Assembly (NCBI RefSeq): GCF_006547045.1
Contig: NZ_CP041242.1
Span: 2,490,001 to 2,554,000, forward strand
Direction: 5' to 3'
DNA from: Lysobacter alkalisoli
Lineage (GTDB): Bacteria > Pseudomonadota > Gammaproteobacteria > Xanthomonadales > Xanthomonadaceae
DNA: 64,000 nt
The notes under the pieces were generated by a model. That model was not told the origin of the DNA, made no database searches, and was given only the letters and a program-made list of their open reading frames with translations. How positions within the stretch are numbered: the first letter of the stretch is position 1; each line of letters starts with the position of its first letter. Of the stretch, positions 28,788 to 37,256 are shown piece after piece. The position numbers and the translations under genes were made by a program.

Positions 28788-29546
28788 ATGCGCAGCGGTA
28801 ACCCGGCTTTGTCCGAATCCACCTTCCTCGACCTGGCCAGCGGCACCGTCGTCCGTAATCCAGGCGAGGTGATGACCCTCAACGGAACCGTCAACAAGAC
28901 CGGCATCCTGCTGCTGTTGTGCGTGATCACCGCAGCGTTCGCCTGGAACCAGGTGCAGTTCACCGAGGCCGGCCCCGTCGGCGCCGGGCCGTACCTGTGG
29001 GGTGGCCTGATCGGCGGGCTGGTACTGGCCCTGGTCACGGTGTTCAAGAAGGAATGGGCGCCGGTTACCGCGCCGCTGTACGCGATCGTCGAGGGCTTCT
29101 TCCTCGGCGCGATCTCGGCGATGTTCAACCACCTCTACGACGGCATCGTGATGCAGGCGGTGCTGCTGACCTTCGGCACCCTGTTCGCGCTGCTGTTCGC
29201 GTACCGTTCGGGGCTGATCCGGGCGACCGAAAACTTCAAGCTCGGCGTGGTCGCGGCCACCGGCGGCATCATGCTGGTCTACCTGGCGAGCATCGTGCTG
29301 CGGATGTTCGGCACGGACATCCCGCTGATCCATGAGTCGGGAATCATCGGCATCGGCTTCAGCCTGTTCGTGGTGGTGATCGCGGCGCTGAACCTGGTGC
29401 TGGACTTCGATTTCATCGAGAGCGGCGTCGAGCGCGGTGCGCCGAAGCACATGGAGTGGTACGGCGCGTTCGGCCTGCTGGTCACGCTGGTGTGGCTGTA
29501 CATCGAGTTCCTGCGACTGCTGGCGAAGCTGCAGTCGCGCAATTGA
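28788..29546 (+). CDS. Bax inhibitor-1/YccA-family membrane protein
   Basis: A 252-residue integral membrane protein with seven predicted helices, among them TGILLLLCVITAAFAW, LYAIVEGFFLGAISAMF, VLLTFGTLFALLFAYR, GIIGIGFSLFVVVIAALNLV and FGLLVTLVWLYIEFL. Conserved BI-1 features are the FDFIESGVERGAP loop and the C-terminal WYGAFGLLVTLVWLY. The ATG at 28788 has AAGGAG at ideal spacing, so the longer frame upstream is rejected. In E. coli YccA modulates FtsH; calcium-leak activity is known for bacterial homologues. It stands alone on the plus strand and ends in its own terminator. Confidence 0.88.
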   Translation: MRSGNPALSESTFLDLASGTVVRNPGEVMTLNGTVNKTGILLLLCVITAAFAWNQVQFTEAGPVGAGPYLWGGLIGGLVLALVTVFKKEWAPVTAPLYAIVEGFFLGAISAMFNHLYDGIVMQAVLLTFGTLFALLFAYRSGLIRATENFKLGVVAATGGIMLVYLASIVLRMFGTDIPLIHESGIIGIGFSLFVVVIAALNLVLDFDFIESGVERGAPKHMEWYGAFGLLVTLVWLYIEFLRLLAKLQSRN

Positions 29547-29567
29547 CCGTTCGCGGCTTTGCATTGG

Positions 29568-29600
29568 GAGGGGCGCCTTTGCGGGCGCCTCTTTCTTTTG
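29568..29600 (+). terminator. terminator of the BI-1 gene
   Basis: A GGCGCC stem repeated around TTTGCG is followed by TCTTTCTTTT. It lies 22 bases after the stop. The T-run abuts the left end of repeat R1 copy B. Confidence 0.7.
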
Positions 29601-29989
29601 GTTCTTCTCCCGGTCTAGGGGAAGCGCCAGGTCTGCTGGATGACCAAGGCGCCGGGGGCGAAGGCCCTTGGGTGCGAATGTCCCCCGGCGCCGGCCAGGG
29701 CCGGCGCCTCCTCCTTGATTTCGCACCCAAGGGCCTTCGCCCCAGCGTTCCGACATGACTGATGGTCCTGGAAGCGGACTCCCGGGGAGGGCCGGCTTCG
29801 CGTTCCAGTCTAGCCGCGCGATCCGACGTGGCCTGCCGGCCTTGCCGGCGAAATCAAGGAGGAGGCCGCCGTCAAGGCCGGCAGGTCGCGTCGGGACAGC
29901 CAGACAGCGGCGAGAACCGGTGATCGAACGCAAGCGGCAGCGTCCACGCCTTCGCTGAAGGCGCGCTCCCCTCACTTGGGAGAAAAACC
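29600..29989. repeat. 390-bp intergenic element, family R1, copy B
   Basis: Ends GGTTCTTCTCCC and GGGAGAAAAACC are inverted repeats. The first hairpin (arms GGGGCGAAGGCCCTTGGGTG and complement) has the same core orientation as copy A. The second hairpin (CCTGCCGGCCTTGCCGGCG) has lost the GGGGGACATTCGC side of its core, which explains the shorter length. Just past the right end (29991-30010), TTTCTTTTTGGTTCTTCTC repeats the left-end sequence, as if a second end remains. Confidence 0.85.
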
Positions 29990-30098
29990 TTTCTTTTTGG
30001 TTCTTCTCTTGATTTCCGGGGAAGGCGGCTTCGACAGGAGTCGCCGCCCGGTGGGTTGGGGGTTTGGTGGGGGTGGGTTTCCTGCAGGCGCCAGCAAC

Positions 30099-30213
30099 GT
30101 GTCCAGAAGCCGGTGGTCATGGCTTTGCGGGACCTTCCGAAACATGGATGTTTCGGAAGAGCCCCCAGGGATGGGTTCACGGCGTGTCCCGCAAAGCCAT
30201 GGCCATCGGCTTC
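30099..30213. repeat. palindromic intergenic repeat, family R2, copy 2
   Basis: Opens with GTGTCCAGAAGCCGGTG. Outer arms are ATGGCTTTGCGGGAC and GTCCCGCAAAGCCAT, with GAAGCC and GGCTTC further out. The inner hairpin is CTTCCGAAACA-TGGA-TGTTTCGGAAG. Compared with copy 1 (5708-5907), the inner stem has A-T where copy 1 has C-G on both sides, so pairing is preserved. The remaining sequence between 29990 and 30267 shows nothing else. Confidence 0.85.
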
Positions 30214-30267
30214 CCCCGAACAATCACGTAATCAGAAAAAACGATCCTTTGCGGTGGCTACCGGCAA

Positions 30268-31527
30268 CTACACCGGCCCCACCCGGCGTGCCGGCCACAT
30301 CATGAAGCCGATCGCGACCGCCGCCAGCAGCCAGCAGTAGTAGACCTTGCCAGCGATCAGCAGCGGAGACAGTCCGGCCAGCGAGCCGGCGAGCAGGATC
30401 TGCGCGCCATAGGGCAGTACGCCCTGCATCACGCAGGAGAAGATGTCGAGCAGGCTGGCGCTGCGGCGGCCGCTTATGCCGTGCTGGTCGGCGATGTCCT
30501 TGGCCAGGCTGCCGCTGATCAGGATCGCGACGACGTTGTTGGCTGTCAGCACGTCGCTGCCGGCGGCGAGCGCGGCGATGCTGGCCTCGCCGGCACGGCG
30601 GCCCTTGTGACCGCGGGCGAAACGGGCGATCGCGCCAGCCAGCCAGTCGAGGCCGCCGCAGGCCTTGATCAACGCAGCCAGGCCGCCGATCAGCAGGGCC
30701 AGCAGGGTGATCTCGACCATGCCCTCGAAGCCGGTGTAGATGTCGCTTGCGAAACTGACGGCGTCGTAACCCGCACCGGCAACGGTGCCGAACACGCCGG
30801 CCAGCACCAGGCCGATGCCGAGCACCAGCACCACGTTCATGCCGGCCAGCGCGAGTCCCAGCACCGCCAGGTATGGCAGCACCAGCCAGCGACTGACCGG
30901 GTCGTCGGGCGGCAGCACCGGTGCGACGTCGCCCAGCACCGCCAGCAGGACCAGGGTGACGATGGCGGCCGGCAGCGCGATCCTGAAGTTCTCGCGGAAC
31001 TTGTCGTGCATCCGGCAGCCCTGGCTGCGGGTCGCGGCGATGGTGGTGTCGGAGATGATCGACAGGTTGTCGCCGAACATCGCGCCGCCGACGACCGCGC
31101 CGAGCACCAGGCCGGCGTCGAGCCCGGCGGCGTCGGAGACGCCCAAAGCGATGGGCACGACCGCCGCGATCGTGCCCATCGAGGTGCCGATGGCAAGGGC
31201 GATGAAACCGGCGACCAGGAACAGGCCCGGCAGGATCAGTGCAGCCGGCAGCGCGCCCAGGCCCAGCGCGACCACGGCATCCACCGCGCCGACCGCCTTG
31301 GTCACCGTGGCGAAGGCGCCGGCCAGCAGGAACACCAGGCACATGAGCATGACATTGGGGTGCCCCATGCCGGCCAGCACCGTTTCCAGCGGGCGGATGC
31401 CGCGTCGCCACGCCAGCCAGGCGCCAAGCGCCAGCGCGGGCAGCACCGCGACCGGTGCGCGCAACTGGTAGAAGCCCATTTCTTCACCCTGCCAGGTGAA
31501 GTACATGCCGGCTCCGAAGAACAGCAA
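30268..31527 (-). CDS. NhaC-like Na+/H+ antiporter family protein
   Basis: About 419 residues with some eleven hydrophobic helices (VLPALALGAWLAW, LILPGLFLVAGFIALAIGTS, VVLVLGIGLVLAGVFG, ITLLALLIGGLAALI). The ion-binding motif region GGAMFGDNLSIISDTTIAAT is characteristic of the NhaC/ArsB-type superfamily, as is AAGSDVLTANNVVAILISG. It probably exchanges sodium or another small solute for protons. The start is unclear: the frame opens at TTG 31527, but the same frame continues upstream with VALTPLLLFLLL before any stop, with no ATG. An ATG in another frame (MKKSGVTPRAP) lies at about 31605. Confidence 0.82.
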   Translation of the reverse strand: MLFFGAGMYFTWQGEEMGFYQLRAPVAVLPALALGAWLAWRRGIRPLETVLAGMGHPNVMLMCLVFLLAGAFATVTKAVGAVDAVVALGLGALPAALILPGLFLVAGFIALAIGTSMGTIAAVVPIALGVSDAAGLDAGLVLGAVVGGAMFGDNLSIISDTTIAATRSQGCRMHDKFRENFRIALPAAIVTLVLLAVLGDVAPVLPPDDPVSRWLVLPYLAVLGLALAGMNVVLVLGIGLVLAGVFGTVAGAGYDAVSFASDIYTGFEGMVEITLLALLIGGLAALIKACGGLDWLAGAIARFARGHKGRRAGEASIAALAAGSDVLTANNVVAILISGSLAKDIADQHGISGRRSASLLDIFSCVMQGVLPYGAQILLAGSLAGLSPLLIAGKVYYCWLLAAVAIGFMMWPARRVGPV

Positions 31528-31802
31528 CAGAAACAGCAGCAGCGGGGTCAGGGCTACCGAGCTGGGACGGACGGGGCGCGCGGGGTGACGCCGCTCTTCT
31601 TCATCCTTTCATCCGAATAGAGGAATAAACGGCGCCATTCTGCGGCACGGTCGGGGCGGTGTCGATATCGGGGGCCGGGACGGGGCATTGCCCATTCCGG
31701 CCATCGCCGGGAGGCCTGCGGCCATGGTCACAGGCGTCTGGACGGCTCACTGGCACTTCCGGAAAAGCGTCAGTTCACCCCGAACGCGAGTCCGCAATGA
31801 AA
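31528..31802. other. upstream region of the antiporter gene
   Basis: About 275 bases. The first 70 include the possible missing N-terminal codons of the antiporter. Beyond 31620 no gene, promoter or repeat was recognised until R1 copy C. Confidence 0.4.
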
Positions 31803-32225
31803 AGGTTCTTTGCCCAATCGAGGGGAAAGCGCCGGGTCTGTTGGATGACCGGGGCGCCGGGGGCGAAGGCCCTTGGGTGCGAAATCAAGGCGGAGGCGCC
31901 GGCCCTGGCCGGTGCCGGGGGACATTCGCATCCAAGGGCCTTCGCCCCCGGCGTTCCAACATGACCGGTGTTTCCAGAAGCACACTCCCAGGGAGGGTCT
32001 GCTTCGCGTTCCAGCGTGGCCGCGCGATCCCGACGTGACCTGCCGGCCTTGACGGCGAAATCAAGGAGGAGGCCGTCACCACCGGTGGCGGCCGGGGGAC
32101 ATTCGCCGTCAAGGCCGGCAGGTCGCGTCGGGAAAGCCAGACAGCGGCGAGAACCGGCGATCGAACGCAAACGGCAGCGTCCACGCCTTCGCTGAAGGCG
32201 CTCCCCCTCACTTGGGAGAAGAACC
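31803..32225. repeat. 423-bp intergenic element, family R1, copy C
   Basis: Ends GGTTCTTTGCCCAA and TTGGGAGAAGAACC are inverted repeats. The first hairpin (31852-31954) has arms GGGGGCGAAGGCCCTTGG and complement. Its core, ATCAAGGCGGAGGC to GGGGGACA, is the reverse complement of the core in copies A and B. The arm base difference GGATGCG/GGGTGCG has moved with it. The second hairpin (32038-32125) is oriented as in copy A. No coding capacity was seen. Confidence 0.88.
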
Positions 32226-32229
32226 AATG

Positions 32230-32253
32230 AAAAGGGCGCCCGAAGGCGCCCCC
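32230..32253 (-). terminator. terminator of isocitrate dehydrogenase gene
   Basis: On the minus strand GGGGCGCC-TTCG-GGCGCCC is followed by TTTTCATT. It starts 27 bases after the stop codon and touches the right end of R1 copy C. Confidence 0.85.
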
Positions 32254-32279
32254 TCATATCGCGACCGGCAATGGCCCGG

Positions 32280-33287
32280 TCAGACCCGGCTGGCGATCGC
32301 CTTGGCGAAGGACATGGTGTTGCCGCTGCCGCCGAGGTCCGGGGTCAGCGAGTCCTTGGCCTCCAGCGTGGCGACGATCGCCTCGCGCAGCCTGGTTGCC
32401 TTGTCCGGCAGGCCGAGGTGGTCGAGCATCTGCGCGGCGCCGAGCAGCAGCGCGCAGGGATTGGCCTTGCCCTGCCCCGCAATGTCGGGCGCAGTGCCGT
32501 GAACGGCCTCGAAGATCGCCGCATCGGAACCGATGTTGGCGCCCGGGGCCAGCCCCAGGCCGCCGACCAGGCCGGCACACAGGTCGGAGATGATGTCGCC
32601 GAACAGGTTGGTGGTGACGATCACGTCGAACGACTCGGGATACATCACCAGCCTCATGCAGCAGGCGTCGACGATCATCTCCTCGCACTCGATCTCCGGA
32701 TACTCCTCGGCGACCTTGCGCGCGGTCTTCAGGAACAAGCCCGACGTCGACTTCAGGATGTTGGCCTTGTGCACCACGGTGACCTTCTTGCGCCCGATCT
32801 TGCGGGCCATGTCGAAGGCGTAGCGGACGATGCGCTCGGAGCCGCGACGGGTGACCTTCTGGGTCAGCACCGCGGTCTCGCCATCGGCCGACAATTCCTG
32901 GCCTTCACCGATGTAGGCACCCTCGGTGTTCTCGCGCACGGTGATCAGGTCGACGTCGCTGCCGAAGCGAGTCTTGGTGTTCGGGAAGCTCTTGGCTGGA
33001 CGCACGTTGGCGTACAGGTCGAAGCGCTTGCGCAACTCGACATTGATCGAGCTGAAGCCTTCACCGACCGGGGTGGTCAGCGGGCTCTTCAGGGCCACGC
33101 GGTTCTTGCGGATGGAATCCATCGTCGCCTGCGGCAACAGTTCGCCATGCTTCTCCAGCGCGACCAGACCGGCGTCGGCCTCTTCGTACTGCAGGCCGAG
33201 TTGCATCGTGTCGAGCACGTGCAGGGTGGCATCCATGATCTCCGGGCCGATGCCATCGCCGCGGATGACCGTAATCGTCTGCGTCAT
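32280..33287 (-). CDS. NAD-dependent isocitrate dehydrogenase
   Basis: A beta-decarboxylating dehydrogenase of 335 residues, the short NAD-type form related to the mitochondrial enzyme. The start MTQTITVIRGDGIGPEI at 33287 fits the family. The substrate-loop segment SPLTTPVGEGFSSINVELRK with its serines, the arginines in LYANVRPAKS, the metal site TTNLFGDIISDLCAGLVGG, and the NAD site VHGTAPDIAGQGKANP are all visible. Isopropylmalate dehydrogenase is a relative, but the GEGFSSINV segment favours isocitrate. This gives the TCA-cycle step with NADH rather than NADPH. It is monocistronic, with its own terminator. Confidence 0.9.
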   Translation of the reverse strand: MTQTITVIRGDGIGPEIMDATLHVLDTMQLGLQYEEADAGLVALEKHGELLPQATMDSIRKNRVALKSPLTTPVGEGFSSINVELRKRFDLYANVRPAKSFPNTKTRFGSDVDLITVRENTEGAYIGEGQELSADGETAVLTQKVTRRGSERIVRYAFDMARKIGRKKVTVVHKANILKSTSGLFLKTARKVAEEYPEIECEEMIVDACCMRLVMYPESFDVIVTTNLFGDIISDLCAGLVGGLGLAPGANIGSDAAIFEAVHGTAPDIAGQGKANPCALLLGAAQMLDHLGLPDKATRLREAIVATLEAKDSLTPDLGGSGNTMSFAKAIASRV

Positions 33288-33468
33288 AGGGGGTTTTCCA
33301 GCTTTGGGGCGCCGGAGGGGGAAGTGCGGCGCCAGAAGGGTTAACCGCGCAATTATGCCTGAGACGCCACATCTTTTCAGATGCAACGATTGTCGAAGGG
33401 CCGGGAATAGGGAACCGGCGACACCCTCAGGAAGCCGTCGCCACCATCATTTGCCAAGCGTCGCGCGC

Positions 33469-33861
33469 TCAGCCATGGTCGTGACCGGCAGCGCCGGGCA
33501 CCGCCCCGCCCTGCTCCAGTCCGTCCAGGAAAGCGACCGCGCGGCGCATGTGCGGGATCACGATCGAGCCGCCGACCACCAGGCCGACCGAGAACGCCTC
33601 GAACATCTCTTCGCGGTTGACGCCGGCCTCGCGGCACTGGGCGACGTGATAGCTGATGCAGTCGTCGCAGCGCAGCACCAGCGAGGCGACCAGGCCGAGC
33701 AGCTCCTTGGTCTTCACGTCCAGTGCGCCGGCCTTGTAGGTCTGGGTATCGAGCGCGAAGAAACGACGCACCACCTGGTTAGGCTCGGCCAGGATGCGTT
33801 CGTTCATGCGTTGGCGGAAGTCGGTGAATTCGGCGATGCGATCGTTGTGCTTTTCGTTCAT
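33469..33861 (-). CDS. AhpD-like carboxymuconolactone decarboxylase family protein
   Basis: 130 residues of the CMD fold. The peroxidase-type motif LRCDDCISYHVAQCREAGV contains the CxxC pair and the conserved His, as in AhpD-like disulfide reductases. KTKELLGLVASLV precedes it. It ends in a His/Gly-rich tail (GAAGHDHG). A role in thiol or peroxide handling is likely but unproven. The start MNEKHNDRIAEFTDF at 33861 is preferred over a longer frame. It lies upstream of the isocitrate dehydrogenase gene on the same strand, 181 bases away, and 126 bases downstream of the glutaredoxin gene. Confidence 0.85.
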   Translation of the reverse strand: MNEKHNDRIAEFTDFRQRMNERILAEPNQVVRRFFALDTQTYKAGALDVKTKELLGLVASLVLRCDDCISYHVAQCREAGVNREEMFEAFSVGLVVGGSIVIPHMRRAVAFLDGLEQGGAVPGAAGHDHG

Positions 33862-33987
33862 TGGAATTGTTCCTGGATGAGCCAGGAAGGCCGCCCCTGG
33901 CGACACGCTCTCGGCTTCGGATACCCCGGCCCGGCCAGCCTTGGCCGGGCGTTCGCAGGCGCAGGCGGCAGCGGCGTCCAGGCGCGC

Positions 33988-34272
33988 CTACTTACTCCCT
34001 TCAAACAATGGCTCAAGACCGCCGGCACGGTGCAGTGCGATCATGTCGTCGTAGCCGCCGACATGGGTGTCGCCGACGAAGATCTGCGGCACGCTGGTGC
34101 GCCGGGCGCGCTCGATCATGCGCTCGCGCTCGGCCGGATCGAGATCGATCCGGACCTCCGTCCAGCGCTGCCCTTTGCTCTTGAGGAAGTTCTTGGCCGC
34201 CACGCAGTACGGGCAGATCGCAGAGGTGTAGATGGTGATCTCGGGGGCAAACGTGTCGGATGGGGTGCTCAA
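33988..34272 (-). CDS. grxC: glutaredoxin (GrxC type)
   Basis: A 94-residue dithiol glutaredoxin that reduces protein disulfides with glutathione. The active site is CPYC in ITIYTSAICPYCVAAKNFLK; the glutathione-binding SVPQIFVGDTHVGGYDD follows. The start is the TTG at 34272, because AGGAG stands six bases before it and no ATG is placed sensibly. The protein then begins with Ser-Thr-Pro-Ser. Together with the AhpD-like gene it forms a small thiol-redox group. Confidence 0.9.
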   Translation of the reverse strand: MSTPSDTFAPEITIYTSAICPYCVAAKNFLKSKGQRWTEVRIDLDPAERERMIERARRTSVPQIFVGDTHVGGYDDMIALHRAGGLEPLFEGSK

Positions 34273-34518
34273 GACAGGCTCCTGGGAAACTCTGGGGACA
34301 TGCCGCGGTCCAAGCATGTCGATGCAGCGGCAATATGGGCACGGTCGCAGCCGTTTTCCAGTTGCACGCCCCGCCGCGGACAGGACGCATACGTGGCAGA
34401 CTCGGGGTCGCGGGCGGAAGCGGCAGGCTGCAGTTAACCGCCGATTCACGTCACCGGCCCCGTATCGGCCCATTCTCGAACCATCCACGCCATCCGGCCC
34501 AGACCCGCTGAGACTCCC

Positions 34519-36168
34519 TTGCGCCGCATTCTGCCACTTGCCACCGCCGTCACCCTGAGCCTGGCCACCATCTGCGCGCCGGCCCAGGACATGCGGCTGC
34601 CCGACATCGGCTCGTCCGCCGGCGAACTGCTGAGCCCGGCCCAGCAGGAGCAGTACGGTGCGATGCTGCTGGCCCAGCTACGCCACTACGAGTACGTACT
34701 GGAAGACCCGCTGATCGACAGCTGGGTGGACACCATGGGCAGCCGACTGGCCGCAAACAGCGACCGGCCTGAACAGCCGTTCACCTTCTTCATGCTGCGC
34801 GACCGGCAGATCAATGCCTTCGCCACCCTCGGCGGTTACATCGGCCTCAATGCCGGCCTGGTGCTGGCCAGCGAGCGCGAGGACGAGGTTGCCGGTGTGC
34901 TCTCGCACGAAATCGCCCATGTCACCCAGCATCATGTGCTGCGTGCGGTCGAACGCGCCCAGCGCGACCAGTTGCCGATCCTGCTGGCGATGCTGGGCGC
35001 GATCGCCGCCGCACAGGCCGTCGGCGGAAGCTCATCCGGCAATGCCACCCAGGCGGCCATGGTCGGCGCGATGGGCCTGCTTCAGCAGCGACAGATCAAC
35101 TACACCCGCTCCAACGAGCAGGAGGCCGATCGGCTCGGCATTCGGACACTCTCGCGCAGCGATTACGACCCCACCGCGATGGCGGACTTTTTCGTCACCA
35201 TGCAGGCCAAATCGAGAACGAACGCGGCCAGCTATTACGACGACCTGATCCCCGAATACCTCCGGACCCACCCGATGACCTCGATGCGGATCACCGAGGC
35301 CAAGCAGCGGGCCGAGCAGATCAGCCGCGACAACCGCAACGGCCAGGTCTGCGTGCGCGACCCCGAGGGCCCGGACCAATGCCGCCAGGACGGTTCCGGC
35401 CGCCCCCGCTACGACACCGAAGGTTCCCGCAACCCGCTGCTGCCGTGGAATCTTCGGCCGGACCTCACCGCTACCCGCAGCGGCAGCACCGGCCACTACG
35501 AGCTGGCCCGCGAACGCCTGCGCGTACTCAGTGCCAACACCCCCGATGCGGCCGTCAGCGAGTACGACGGCATCGCCCGCAACAAACCGCTGACCGAAGC
35601 GCAACAGTACGGCCGTTCGATCGCCCTGTTGCGGGCGGGCAAGACGCGCGAGGCCGCCAACGCCCTCTCCGGCCTGCTCGACGCCCGACCGGGCGATACC
35701 TGGGTGACGCTGGGCTTGGCCGAAGCCGAGGCCCGCAGCGGCCAGCACGACTCGGCCGATGCCCGCTTCGAAGCATTGCTGCGCCAGTCGCCTGACGACA
35801 GGCCCACGGCCCTGACCTACGCCCGCATGCTGGCGGAGCGCAATACGCCCGAGGCCGGGCGCCGCGCACAGGCCGTACTGCGCCCGCTGCTGTCCCGCTC
35901 CGGCGAAGACCCGGGATTTCAGGCCGTGTTCGCGCGCGCCTGCGAGATCGCCGGGGACGAGATCCGTGCCGGCGAGGCGTATGCGGAGGCCGCCTACCTG
36001 AACGGCCGTCCCGAGATGGCCCTGGCCCGACTCAACATCCTCAAGAAACGCGACGATCTGGACTATTACGCTCGCGCCCGGATCGAGTCGAGGATCGCGG
36101 CGATCACCCCGATCGTGCTGGAGCTGCGCCGGCAGGGGATCCGGGACGAGGATCTGCGCAGGCGCTGA
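34519..36168 (+). CDS. bepA: BepA-like periplasmic M48 metalloprotease with TPR domain
   Basis: A 549-residue exported protease/chaperone of the BepA (YfgC) family, which in E. coli controls assembly of LptD and degrades stalled outer-membrane proteins. It has a signal peptide at residues 1-23 (ILPLATAVTLSLATICAPAQ). The zinc motif HEIAH is at residues 130-134 in VLSHEIAHVTQHHV, and the third ligand is the Glu in RSNEQEADRLGIRTL. The C-terminal half (from about residue 330) is made of TPR-type helices. The start is a TTG at 34519; no ATG precedes the signal peptide. It is divergent from the glutaredoxin gene and followed by the Pho box. Confidence 0.9.
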   Translation: MRRILPLATAVTLSLATICAPAQDMRLPDIGSSAGELLSPAQQEQYGAMLLAQLRHYEYVLEDPLIDSWVDTMGSRLAANSDRPEQPFTFFMLRDRQINAFATLGGYIGLNAGLVLASEREDEVAGVLSHEIAHVTQHHVLRAVERAQRDQLPILLAMLGAIAAAQAVGGSSSGNATQAAMVGAMGLLQQRQINYTRSNEQEADRLGIRTLSRSDYDPTAMADFFVTMQAKSRTNAASYYDDLIPEYLRTHPMTSMRITEAKQRAEQISRDNRNGQVCVRDPEGPDQCRQDGSGRPRYDTEGSRNPLLPWNLRPDLTATRSGSTGHYELARERLRVLSANTPDAAVSEYDGIARNKPLTEAQQYGRSIALLRAGKTREAANALSGLLDARPGDTWVTLGLAEAEARSGQHDSADARFEALLRQSPDDRPTALTYARMLAERNTPEAGRRAQAVLRPLLSRSGEDPGFQAVFARACEIAGDEIRAGEAYAEAAYLNGRPEMALARLNILKKRDDLDYYARARIESRIAAITPIVLELRRQGIRDEDLRRR

Positions 36169-36238
36169 GAGTCCTGCAGTCGTTCGTTCAACGCCCGAAG
36201 CGGCAGCAGACAGCCGACAACCGGGATTCCCGGCAGCG

Positions 36239-36256
36239 TTGTCACAAAGCTGTCAC
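36239..36256 (+). promoter_or_regulatory. Pho box (PhoB binding site) upstream of phoB
   Basis: TTGTCAC-AAAG-CTGTCAC: two direct half-sites in the 11-base period of the Pho box (consensus CTGTCAT, four AT-rich bases, CTGTCAC). Six of seven and seven of seven positions match the CTGTCAY word. It lies 216 bases before the phoB start, in a 303-base gap that has no other gene. It implies that phoB-phoR, and perhaps ppk1-ppx, are self-activated under phosphate limitation. Confidence 0.82.
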
Positions 36257-36471
36257 TAAACGGTAGTGTACTGATGCCGCTTCGGAGGCCCGGCTCGGCC
36301 GGACCCGGCGATGCACGTCGGACGCATCGTCCCGGCGCGTGCGGGATTCTCTCTCCCCCGCATGTGCTCGGCGAAGCCGGACCGGCCCACGCCGGCCCGT
36401 CGGCTCGGGAATCCGCCAGGCCAGCATGGCTTTCCGAGGTGGCTTGCTTCGACCCCCCCACTGGTGACCGC

Positions 36472-37167
36472 GTGCAAAAGCGCATCCTGATCGTAGAAGA
36501 CGAACCCGCCATCCGTGACATGGTCTCCTTCGCCCTGCGCAAGGGCGAATACGAGCCGGTCCACGCCGGCGACGCCCGCGAGGCGCAGACCGCCATCGCC
36601 GACCGGATCCCCGACCTGATCCTGCTCGACTGGATGCTGCCCGGCACCAGCGGCCTGGAACTGGCCCGGCGCTGGCGCAAGGAATCGCTGACCCGCGAGA
36701 TCCCGATCATCATGCTCACCGCACGAGGCGAGGAAAACGACCGCGTCGGCGGGTTGGAGGCAGGCGTCGACGACTACGTGGTCAAGCCGTTCTCGGCACG
36801 CGAACTGCTCGCCCGCATCCGTGCGGTACTGCGGCGCTCGCGCGACGACGACGAGGACGGCAGCGTCGCGGTCGGCGCCCTGCGCATCGACGGCGCCGCG
36901 CATCGCGTATTCGCAAGCGACCAGCCGGTGCAGATCGGCCCGACCGAGTACCGCCTGCTGCACTTTTTCATGACCCATCCCGAGCGCGTCTATTCGCGCA
37001 CCCAACTGCTCGACCATGTATGGGGGGGCAGCGTCTACGTCGAGGAACGCACCGTCGATGTGCATATCCGCCGCCTGCGCAAGACCCTGGAACCTCACGG
37101 ACTGGACGGAATGGTGCAGACCGTGCGCGGCTCGGGATACCGGTTCTCGGCCGCGGCAGAGATCTGA
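36472..37167 (+). CDS. phoB: phosphate regulon response regulator PhoB
   Basis: OmpR-family response regulator of 231 residues. The receiver domain (1-120) has the acidic pocket [10 protein letters not shown], phospho-acceptor Asp53 in [11 protein letters not shown], Thr in [14 protein letters not shown] and Lys in DDYVVKPFS. The C-terminal winged helix has [20 protein letters not shown] and [12 protein letters not shown], typical of PhoB. The GTG at 36472 gives the correct N-terminus [11 protein letters not shown], with GGTGA just upstream. The gene is first in phoB-phoR-ppk1-ppx. Confidence 0.95.
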   Translation: MQKRILIVEDEPAIRDMVSFALRKGEYEPVHAGDAREAQTAIADRIPDLILLDWMLPGTSGLELARRWRKESLTREIPIIMLTARGEENDRVGGLEAGVDDYVVKPFSARELLARIRAVLRRSRDDDEDGSVAVGALRIDGAAHRVFASDQPVQIGPTEYRLLHFFMTHPERVYSRTQLLDHVWGGSVYVEERTVDVHIRRLRKTLEPHGLDGMVQTVRGSGYRFSAAAEI

Positions 37168-37180
37168 AAAAGCGGGTGAA

Positions 37181-37241
37181 GAGTGGAGAGAAGTGAGAAA
37201 AGAGTAGTAAAACGATCTTCTCTCACTTCTCACTCCTCCAC
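37181..37241. repeat. purine/pyrimidine inverted repeat in the phoB-phoR spacer
   Basis: The left arm GGAGAGAAGTGAGAA and right arm TTCTCTCACTTCTCACTCC are almost complementary, giving a stem of about 15 bp with an AT-rich loop. The 89-base spacer is less GC-rich than its surroundings and offers no clear Shine-Dalgarno for phoR. The same words occur at 28318-28366. It may tune phoR expression relative to phoB. Confidence 0.7.
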
Positions 37242-37256
37242 CCTCTCTACTGTCCC

